A stretch of 64,000 nt of DNA, taken from the NCBI RefSeq assembly GCF_003725695.1, contig NZ_RJSE01000009.1, forward strand, positions 310,001-374,000, in the 5' to 3' direction. This document shows, in pieces, positions 58,692 through 64,000 of the stretch; position 1 is the first letter of the stretch; every line of letters begins with the position of its first letter. The notes under the pieces were generated by a model that was not told the DNA's origin, did no database searches, and saw only the letters and a list, made by a program, of their open reading frames with translations. This DNA is from Nocardioides marmoriginsengisoli. GTDB taxonomy: Bacteria; Actinomycetota; Actinomycetes; Propionibacteriales; Nocardioidaceae. A program made the translations under genes and the position numbers.

Positions 58692-60022
58692 GCCACCTCT
58701 CCTCCTGATTCCTCGTCCTCGGTCTCGACTTGCGCCATCTCGACCTTCCGGACGTGCTCGACCAGGCCGTCAAGGTCGTCGTCCTCCTCCGGGTCGCCGC
58801 CGGCAGCACCGTTACTGCGGCCGGGATGGGCGTTGTCGCTGGTGCCGTAACGGTGGTGGAGGTCGCCGGAGTTGACTACGAACACGGTGTGACGCTCGTC
58901 CTCGACGTCGGCGTAGAAGCGCAACCACTTCTTGTATCGGATGATGGCGAGCTTGGCCGTGATCGCGTTGATCTCGTCGACTTGCAGGTTGGTGTCGTAC
59001 TCGGCGTCCTCGCCCGGGAGGTACGAGATCAGGCCGTCCCGGGCGATGTGGTCGCTGCGGCCGGGGGTCGACGTGGTGATCCGGATCTGGCCGGCGATGC
59101 CGTTCGCGTCCTTGCTCAGGCCGACGCCGGTGTCGATGAACGGGATGCCGTTTTCGACGAGCGTCTTGACGATCACTTCCTTGTCGGGCCCGGTGTCAAG
59201 GGCGAGGAACACGAAGTCGGCGTCGAGGAGCTCGGCGACGTTTTCGGCGGTGACGTTGACCGGGTGCGGGACGATGTGGCGCCGCATCACCGAGTACATC
59301 TGGGTGTAGTACTCGACCTTCGTCAGGCCGGCATCCAGGTCCGCGAGGCTGGCTGCGCCGGGGGCACGGAAGGCGTTGTGACTGCGGAAGAAGTCGGCGT
59401 CGTAGAGATGGAGCGTGAGAGCCGGTGTCTTGGCCAGCCCGTCCAGGAGGTGCGCCCCGGTGCCGCCAAGTCCGACAATGACGACCTTCTTCACAGCGAG
59501 GAGGTCGTTGAGCTCGGTGATGCCGGCGCGGCTGGAGAACGTGTCGACGTAGGTGAAGGCGCCGTCGTCCTCGTCGGTCTGGATCGGCTTGAATGTGTAC
59601 GGATGCACGTCAGGGTTGACCGCCTGGGCGGAGCTGATGACCATGGCCGTGTAATAGGTGACCTTCTCGTAGAAGTCCTTGTAGCCACCTTCGGGCCTCT
59701 GGGAGAAACCGCAGGTCGCGGTGAGGTCGGGCGTGGCCGACCACTTCTCGACACCGTCGTTGACCAGGTCCCTGATCGACTTGCCGTTGTGGTCACGGGG
59801 GATACCCCCGGCGAAGCACATGACGTGCGTCGCCGGGGGCGCCGTAGTGGTGCCGGCCAGGTCCAGTGGGCAGAGGAAGTGACCCCACTGAATCTGACCG
59901 GCGTCGTCTACGTACGGGATGTCGTCGACGACAAGGAACCCGTTGACGATGCGTACGGCGAAGCCATCCTGGACCAGGCGGGCCAGATCGGGACTGTTAC
60001 GAACGAGTCGTGAGCCGGACAT
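58688..60022 (-). CDS. ThiF/E1-like adenylyltransferase with a long N-terminal domain
   Basis: A 444-residue E1-like enzyme expected to adenylate the C-terminus of the Ubl encoded just upstream. The Rossmann-type ATP loop is KKVVIVGLGGTGAHLLDGL (about 178-196), then LYDADFFRSHNAFR (207-219) and LDADFVFLALDTGPDK (266-281). The C-terminal half has no Cys at all, so a classical E1 cysteine is missing. The only Cys (51, 69 and 104) lie in the N-terminal 170 residues, which resemble the DUF6791-type extension and may serve as a built-in E2-like part. The acidic tail is disordered. The start overlaps the Ubl gene by 26 bp. Confidence 0.85.
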   Translation of the reverse strand: MSGSRLVRNSPDLARLVQDGFAVRIVNGFLVVDDIPYVDDAGQIQWGHFLCPLDLAGTTTAPPATHVMCFAGGIPRDHNGKSIRDLVNDGVEKWSATPDLTATCGFSQRPEGGYKDFYEKVTYYTAMVISSAQAVNPDVHPYTFKPIQTDEDDGAFTYVDTFSSRAGITELNDLLAVKKVVIVGLGGTGAHLLDGLAKTPALTLHLYDADFFRSHNAFRAPGAASLADLDAGLTKVEYYTQMYSVMRRHIVPHPVNVTAENVAELLDADFVFLALDTGPDKEVIVKTLVENGIPFIDTGVGLSKDANGIAGQIRITTSTPGRSDHIARDGLISYLPGEDAEYDTNLQVDEINAITAKLAIIRYKKWLRFYADVEDERHTVFVVNSGDLHHRYGTSDNAHPGRSNGAAGGDPEEDDDLDGLVEHVRKVEMAQVETEDEESGGEVA

Positions 60023-60278
60023 CGAACGTGGTGCCCTTCTTCTTGACGGTGACCTTCTCGCCGGCGATCAGGGTGCCGTTGAGCTGGCCGCCGCGGGACG
60101 GGTCGGCATTGCGGTAGGTGACGGTGAACCTGGCCTCGGGGTCGTGGCCGGGGTGAGCGAGCTGACCGAGCTCTTCGTAGGTCAGCACGTCGTGGTCGAG
60201 CGACATCTCGGTGCCGTTGATGGCCACCTCGAACTGCTTGTCCTTCTGTTTGCTCTGCTCCTGGGTCGCTGCCGTCAT
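59997..60278 (-). CDS. Ubiquitin-like protein (multi-ubiquitin family, single domain)
   Basis: A 93-residue protein: a Lys/Gln-rich N-terminal tail (about 1-14), then one beta-grasp domain (FEVAINGTEMSLDHDVLTY, ARFTVTYRNADPSRGGQ, GEKVTVKKKGTTFDV). It matches the Multi_ubiq family pattern. It carries a single copy, and the C-terminus ends LTTRS without the Gly-Gly used by most ubiquitin-like proteins, so the chemistry of activation is not obvious. AAAGGAGA precedes the ATG. It heads an operon with the E1-like, DUF6527 and micro-protein genes. Confidence 0.83.
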   Translation of the reverse strand: MTAATQEQSKQKDKQFEVAINGTEMSLDHDVLTYEELGQLAHPGHDPEARFTVTYRNADPSRGGQLNGTLIAGEKVTVKKKGTTFDVRLTTRS

Positions 60279-60341
60279 GGCAGTTCTCCTTTCGACGAGG
60301 CCCCCGAGGTGGGAGCCAGTGAGAAGAGAGTAGCATGGACG

Positions 60342-60362
60342 TCATCACCCTAGGGGTGATGA
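60342..60362. promoter_or_regulatory. Perfect 9-3-9 palindrome between the Ubl and toxin-peptidase operons
   Basis: TCATCACCC and GGGTGATGA flank TAG. The site lies 63 bp before the Ubl ATG and about 100 bp before the divergent HigB-like gene. On the minus strand TGCTACTCT, an extended -10, follows it closely, so a bound repressor would cover the Ubl promoter. The HTH of the neighbouring ImmA/IrrE protein is the obvious candidate binder. Confidence 0.65.
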
Positions 60363-60461
60363 TGACAAGGCGAGTGATCGTCGGCGTGTCGAAGGTGGCT
60401 TCACAGGTGGTGCCGGTAGCGTCCGGGCGACGAAGAAAGTGCAGTCATCAGCCGATAGGTG

Positions 60462-60788
60462 ATGGAGAACAGTCGCGTGGAACGGGAGTACCTGGATGAG
60501 GAGTTGCGTCGCCTCGCCACCGATCCCGAGTTCCGGCCAGCGGGTTGGAGCGGTCAGGAGCTTCGGGAGTTCCACCGGCTTGTTCAGTGCGCTCGCGCCG
60601 CACACGTCGAAGACGACATGCGGAACATGCGCCAGCTTCGGATCGAGCCTGACGACTCCGGTGACCCCGCAAGGGCCCGGGCGACGTTGAGCTCGGGCCG
60701 CACGATCGACCTCACATTCAAGAACACCGACAGCCACGGCGTTGTGGTAGTCGGGCTCTTGATTCCAGAGACGGAAACCCCGAGATGA
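60462..60788 (+). CDS. HigB/RelE-like toxin candidate
   Basis: A 108-residue small protein with the rough pattern of the RelE/HigB killer fold: an N-terminal helix pair (DEELRRLATDPEFRPAG, then ELREFHRLVQCARAA), the MRNMRQLRI strand segment, and a final TIDLTFKNTDSHGVVVVGL. The charged residues at the usual catalytic strand are not clearly kept, so the call rests mostly on layout. The stop overlaps the ATG of the HTH-peptidase gene (ATGA), the typical higBA arrangement. An alternative GTG lies one codon upstream. Confidence 0.6.
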   Translation: MENSRVEREYLDEELRRLATDPEFRPAGWSGQELREFHRLVQCARAAHVEDDMRNMRQLRIEPDDSGDPARARATLSSGRTIDLTFKNTDSHGVVVVGLLIPETETPR

Positions 60789-61879
60789 GCAACACAACCC
60801 ACGACCCGCTCCCCATCGACCAAACACCCGTTGGGGAACTACTCGACCTCGAACTCACTGCGCGTGGCTGGTCCCAGGTGGACTTCGCCGCGGTCCTCGG
60901 CCGCCCGGCACAGTTCGTGTCGGAGATCGTGACCGGCAAGAAGGAGATCACCCGGGAGTCCGCCGCTCAGATTGGCGCGGCCCTCTCCCAGTCGCCGGAG
61001 TACTGGCTCAAACTTCAGGACCAGTACCTGCTGGCGAAGCAGGAGAGGAACGTCAAGACGCAGGCCAAGCTCGATGATGTCCGCCGGCGCGCGCGACTCA
61101 ACCGGCTCGGCCCCATCCAACTTCTGCAGAAGCGTGGGTTCCTGAAGGGCACGTCCCTGGACGACCTCGAACCCCAAGTGCAGGACCTTTACGAGCTGAA
61201 GTCGCTGGACGACGAACCCGGCTGCGAGATCGCCGCGAAGCGCGCCAACCAAGGCGAGGACATCACGCTCCTGCAGCGAGCATGGGTGTTCTGCGTGCGT
61301 CGCGAAGCGCGCCGACAGCAGCCGGTCGACAAGTACTCCCCCGCAAGGCTCGCCGAGCTCGCCGCGTCCCTCCCTCGCACCGTCCGGACACCCGAAGACT
61401 TCGCGAAGCTCCCCCAGCAATTGGCTGACGTGGGCGTCCGCCTGGTCTACGTCGAAGCGCTCCCGGGCGCCAAGATCGACGGATGCGCGATGTGGGTAGG
61501 CAAGCACCCTGTCATCGGCCTCTCCGGGCGCGGCAAGCGCCTCGACAAGGTTCTGTTCGCCCTGCTCCACGAGATCGCGCACATCATGCACGGGCACGTG
61601 GAGAAGGACCAGGTCATCGTCGAGGACCTCGACGACAAGCACGAGTCGGCTCAGGAGGAAGAGGCGAACGAGTCCGGGCGCAACTGGATCTTCCCCGACG
61701 GGTTCCCGGCCATCCCGGCACGCATAAGTGGGCCATGGGTCGAGGAGAAGGCCGCCGAGCTCGGCATCGCGCACATCGTCCTCATCGGCCAACTGCAGAA
61801 GAAGGGCCGTCTCGACTGGCGCACCACCCTGGTCAAGGGAGCACCTTCGGTCGCGGACGTCCTACCAACCTGGAGTTGA
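60785..61879 (+). CDS. XRE/HigA-type HTH protein fused to an ImmA/IrrE metallopeptidase
   Basis: A 364-residue fusion. The HTH domain (about 15-80) reads TARGWSQVDFAAVLGRPAQF then GKKEITRESAAQIGAAL, as in HigA-like antitoxins. The peptidase domain carries the zinc motif HEIAHIMH with His262 and His266 as ligands and a downstream Glu-rich EEEANESGRNWIF. Such proteins cleave a repressor or themselves under stress. Being fused to its own DNA-binding domain, it may relieve its own repression. It is the antitoxin partner of the HigB-like gene and a candidate regulator of the divergent Ubl operon. Confidence 0.88.
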   Translation: MSNTTHDPLPIDQTPVGELLDLELTARGWSQVDFAAVLGRPAQFVSEIVTGKKEITRESAAQIGAALSQSPEYWLKLQDQYLLAKQERNVKTQAKLDDVRRRARLNRLGPIQLLQKRGFLKGTSLDDLEPQVQDLYELKSLDDEPGCEIAAKRANQGEDITLLQRAWVFCVRREARRQQPVDKYSPARLAELAASLPRTVRTPEDFAKLPQQLADVGVRLVYVEALPGAKIDGCAMWVGKHPVIGLSGRGKRLDKVLFALLHEIAHIMHGHVEKDQVIVEDLDDKHESAQEEEANESGRNWIFPDGFPAIPARISGPWVEEKAAELGIAHIVLIGQLQKKGRLDWRTTLVKGAPSVADVLPTWS

Positions 61880-62299
61880 CTCCGGGGCGATGCGCCTGCG
61901 CCTTTCCGTCGCGATCGCTATGGATCTTCGCGACCAGCATCGAACAGGACATTGTTCTGACCGCCACCCGGGCATCAGCATCTCGCCCAACCGCTCCTGA
62001 AGATGATGAGTCCAACCGCTCGCCGCGACGTACAACCGCAGGCGCTCCTCACAACCGTCTGCAAGTTGCTTCCTGTGTGCCGTCCATGCCACGAAATCGC
62101 GGACGATGGCCGCGTGTGGGCCAGCATCACCTTTGGTGTAGTCGAGGCTGCTTCCGGGAGATGCCCAACCGTGAAGAACAACGGAGGTCACGGTTGACAT
62201 CAATGCGGCACCAATTAGTGCGAGGTCGCCGTATGTGACGTCGGTCAGTTCTGAGACAGGATCGATCAGTGTTGGCAGGGGAACGTCGTCGTCTTCCAT
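61862..62299 (-). CDS. Hypothetical protein
   Basis: A 145-residue protein that I do not recognise. The N-terminus is acidic (EDDDVPLPTLIDPVSEL), a hydrophobic segment follows (GDLALIGAALMSTVTSVVLH, about 25-45), and the C-terminal 50 residues are basic and Trp/Arg-rich. It converges on the HTH-peptidase gene with an 18-bp overlap. No strong ribosome site precedes the ATG at 62299. The reading could be a chance frame. Confidence 0.45.
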   Translation of the reverse strand: MEDDDVPLPTLIDPVSELTDVTYGDLALIGAALMSTVTSVVLHGWASPGSSLDYTKGDAGPHAAIVRDFVAWTAHRKQLADGCEERLRLYVAASGWTHHLQERLGEMLMPGWRSEQCPVRCWSRRSIAIATERRRRIAPESTPGW

Positions 62300-62424
62300 A
62301 GCTCGACTCTGCAGCGGCGGGCCACCGGTGGCCAGGCCCGGGTCAAACCGCCACGACAGGGATCGCTGACGCATTTCCAAGCCAACTGGCGACCACTTGA
62401 ACTTGGCGCAGATAACATCCGGAA

Positions 62425-62946
62425 ATGCCCTGGATGGAATCGGACGTGGCGTTGGCATCCTTGCCGGTCATCGCTTCATTGGGAACCTTGGCCATCAGCC
62501 AGCGTTACTCGCGACGTATCGCTGAGGCGGACCGAAGCAATTCATTGGAGACGGCGCGCCAGGATCGCCTGTTCCAGGCGCGGGAGGCTCGCTACGCGGA
62601 TCGTCGTGCAACGGTCGCCGAGTGTCTCGCAGCAGCCAACGATGAAGTTGATGCGGTCGTTCGATTCGAGCGCGAACATCATCACGAGGGTCTGGTCCCC
62701 TTTGACCTTCACGAGGACTACGAGTTCAGCGAGTTCAGCGAGTTCAGTCAGGCTTACGCGCGGCTGGCGATCCTGGTTCCGTCACCGGTAGTCGAGAAGG
62801 CCGACTACTTGCGGTCTGCCGTCTACGATCGCTTCGCAGGGAAGGCTGATGGGTGGCAGTCGTACAACGAAGCCTTGCTTTCGTTGCAGTCGGCGGCACG
62901 CGAGATGTTGAACGAAGACACCGCCGTCTCGCATCAATCGGCTTAG
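62425..62946 (+). CDS. Hypothetical membrane-tethered coiled-coil protein
   Basis: A 173-residue protein with one N-terminal membrane helix (about 8-24), then a long charged helix (RRIAEADRSNSLETARQDRL onward), typical of phage- or island-borne proteins that sit at the membrane. The start is supported by TAACAT ending 6 nt before the ATG (leaderless). A triple 9-bp repeat in 62722-62748 encodes EFSEFSEFS. Function unknown. Confidence 0.62.
   Translation: MPWMESDVALASLPVIASLGTLAISQRYSRRIAEADRSNSLETARQDRLFQAREARYADRRATVAECLAAANDEVDAVVRFEREHHHEGLVPFDLHEDYEFSEFSEFSQAYARLAILVPSPVVEKADYLRSAVYDRFAGKADGWQSYNEALLSLQSAAREMLNEDTAVSHQSA
62722..62748 (+). repeat. Three 9-bp tandem units inside a coding region
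   Basis: GAGTTCAGC, GAGTTCAGC, GAGTTCAGT. Each unit encodes three residues, so a change of copy number would keep the reading frame. Confidence 0.9.
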
Positions 62947-62959
62947 AGGATTCCTTGCG

Positions 62960-63403
62960 TCATTCCGCCGCGACGGCAACCAGGCTTTCGTAGACATCGC
63001 GGATTCGCCCCTCGTGGTCGTGGCCCTCGAAATGCGCCAGGGATGCAAGGCAGTAACCCCCCGCTGGCAACCAACTCTGGTGCCAAGAGCTATCCCGAGT
63101 GACGATCACAGCAGCGCATGCGTCAGGAAACTGATCCGCAGTGATGTCGACAATCAGCCCATCCTGAACCATCCAGGCATGGGTCCTGCGTTCACCATCG
63201 CACTCGCGAACGCCGCTCCGGGTGTGAAAGTCGCCGAGGCCCGACTCACGCAGGTATTCACCCAGAAGCATCGACGTCGTCGTACACCATCCGAGCGGGA
63301 AGCGCCGTTGGAGGAATGGAAGTTCTGGCAGCAATCGGTCGAAGGCCAGACGAAACCTGCGCGAATGAGCCCATACGGCTACCTCAAACGTTGGCTCGGA
63401 CAT
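62960..63403 (-). CDS. Hypothetical protein with a possible transglutaminase/papain-like triad
   Basis: A 147-residue protein with PLGWCTTTSMLLGEYL near residue 38 (Cys at the head of a helix), THAWMVQDGLIVDITADQF near residue 75 (His, then Asp), the order Cys-His-Asp used by transglutaminase-like and related thiol hydrolases. The family is not otherwise recognised. The ATG at 63403 is preferred because TACGTT ends 6 nt upstream; an upstream frame extension exists but has no start support. Its substrate is unknown. Confidence 0.6.
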   Translation of the reverse strand: MSEPTFEVAVWAHSRRFRLAFDRLLPELPFLQRRFPLGWCTTTSMLLGEYLRESGLGDFHTRSGVRECDGERRTHAWMVQDGLIVDITADQFPDACAAVIVTRDSSWHQSWLPAGGYCLASLAHFEGHDHEGRIRDVYESLVAVAAE

Positions 63404-63559
63404 GCTGCCAACGTAGTGGCACCAGAGCGTCGCGCGTTTCAGGACTGTCCCGCCCGGAAGTAGGACGATCTGCAGTCTGCGAGTGAAGACCATGCTGGCA
63501 TCATCCTGAGCCGGGACAGCGGTCTGGCGACCAGGCCGCGTCCCACAACCGATACGCAG

Positions 63560-64000
63560 TCATGCGGTTGCGGTGTCGTTCATCTTTGCGACAACAACGA
63601 GCTCGTGGTCCGAGTTTTGCCTAATCAGGTCTGCGATCTGCTCACTAGTCGCGCGTGTGCTTCCCGTGAACTGGCGGCTGACCAAGTGGATGAACGGTCC
63701 CCGATTGATGTACCTCGCATTCCCACCGTGAAGCGCGAATCCGCCATTCGGGCCGGTGAAGGCGTTCTCCTCTATCCCTATCCGCAGATACTCGGCTGGC
63801 ACATAGAGGCCCTTCAGGACCTCCCGATCGTTCGGCTTGAAGGCGTCTCCACGCACAAACTTGAACCAGAACGGACTGGTGACGAAGCGCCAGTCGGTGG
63901 AGTCTACGGGCGGCGCCACCTTGAGCTTGCTCATCTTTTCGAGCTGTTCGACTAGGTCATTGCGCCGCGTGTACCGCCAGCGCTGCGGCGCGTCGTCGGC
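63560..64000 (-). CDS. Hypothetical protein, 5' end beyond the right edge
   Basis: An open frame of 147 codons, of which the last 124 follow an internal ATG at 63934. The 22 codons before that ATG (ending RRNDLVEQLEKM) are also open and look like protein, so the true start probably lies outside the window. Visible features are an aromatic-rich stretch WRFVTSPFWFKF and a later GGNARYINRGPFIHLV. No known family was recognised. It lies in the accessory, lower-GC part of the window. Confidence 0.65.
   Translation of the reverse strand, partial: ADDAPQRWRYTRRNDLVEQLEKMSKLKVAPPVDSTDWRFVTSPFWFKFVRGDAFKPNDREVLKGLYVPAEYLRIGIEENAFTGPNGGFALHGGNARYINRGPFIHLVSRQFTGSTRATSEQIADLIRQNSDHELVVVAKMNDTATA

Noticed and set aside
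58730-60013. A 427-codon plus-strand frame opposite the E1-like gene
   Set aside because: Val/Asp/Arg-rich shadow with no motif; the minus-strand gene has the Rossmann and adenylation motifs and operon overlaps.
61483-62238. A 251-codon plus-strand frame overlapping the end of the HTH-peptidase gene
   Set aside because: Shifted frame of the peptidase gene with Arg-rich chance sequence and no ribosome site.
1-64000. tRNA, rRNA, CRISPR arrays, transposases and integrases
   Set aside because: I looked for cloverleaf-like tRNA ends, regularly spaced repeats and recombinase motifs and saw none that could be supported by eye.

Overview
The window is high-GC chromosomal DNA of an actinobacterium. 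I favour a member of the Nocardioidaceae (Nocardioides-like) on four grounds: very high GC with C/G-ending codons, many GTG starts, mycobacterium-like lipid gene sets, and numerous copies of a short dispersed repeat with core TCTCGACAGGCTCGACGTCC. Many genes appear leaderless, with a TANNNT -10 box only 6-7 nt before the start codon. Genes are tightly packed: 4-bp ATGA/GTGA overlaps are common and several convergent pairs overlap at their stop codons. I saw no rRNA, tRNA, CRISPR array or insertion sequence. The genus call is inference from style and synteny, not from a marker gene.

Layout. 1-6.1 kb: a steroid-type FAD dehydrogenase (cut by the left edge) divergent from a QsdR-type TetR regulator, then a TetR/MFS efflux pair and two bacterial PH-domain membrane proteins. 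6.1-10.7 kb: a five-gene minus-strand operon (acyl-CoA dehydrogenase, SDR, APH-type kinase, histidine phosphatase, SDR) that resembles the LvaC/LvaD/LvaA 4-hydroxyacyl-CoA module. 10.8-16.4 kb: a DUF4012 protein, an LPXTG protein, a lipoprotein and an ABC exporter. 16.4-20 kb: fadA-fadB beta-oxidation genes. 20.2-32 kb: M15-like and DM13 proteins, a desaturase/ferredoxin-reductase pair with a PucR-type regulator, a beta-helix surface protein, a CaiB/AMACR-type CoA transferase, a polar amino-acid ABC importer and a DUF4396 membrane protein behind a CsoR-type operator. 32.3-41.7 kb: PadR-FadH, a CDF exporter, a 2'-5' RNA ligase-like protein, a degenerate ABC ATPase with a YhgE/Pip protein, pirin and an FkbM methyltransferase. 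41.9-45.7 kb: an alkyl-DHAP-synthase-like flavoprotein, TetR and GlpD. 45.8-53.7 kb: a NarL-type two-component system and a 1,934-residue DUF11-type repeat protein that ends in a sortase domain. 54-58 kb: P450, a NiCoT nickel transporter behind a Nur-like box, and an exonuclease/endonuclease/phosphatase-family protein.

58-64 kb is different: lower GC, accessory gene content and many unfamiliar proteins. It holds a ubiquitin-like operon (single Ubl, an E1-like ThiF protein with a long N-terminal domain, a DUF6527 Cys-rich protein, and a 36-residue lysine/serine-rich micro-protein). Divergent from it is a HigB-like toxin / HTH-ImmA/IrrE metallopeptidase pair, with a perfect 9-3-9 palindrome in the shared control region. 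I regard this as the most likely under-described system in the window. The second most striking object is the repeat protein with a built-in sortase. A shared 18-bp motif links it to the adjacent two-component system.
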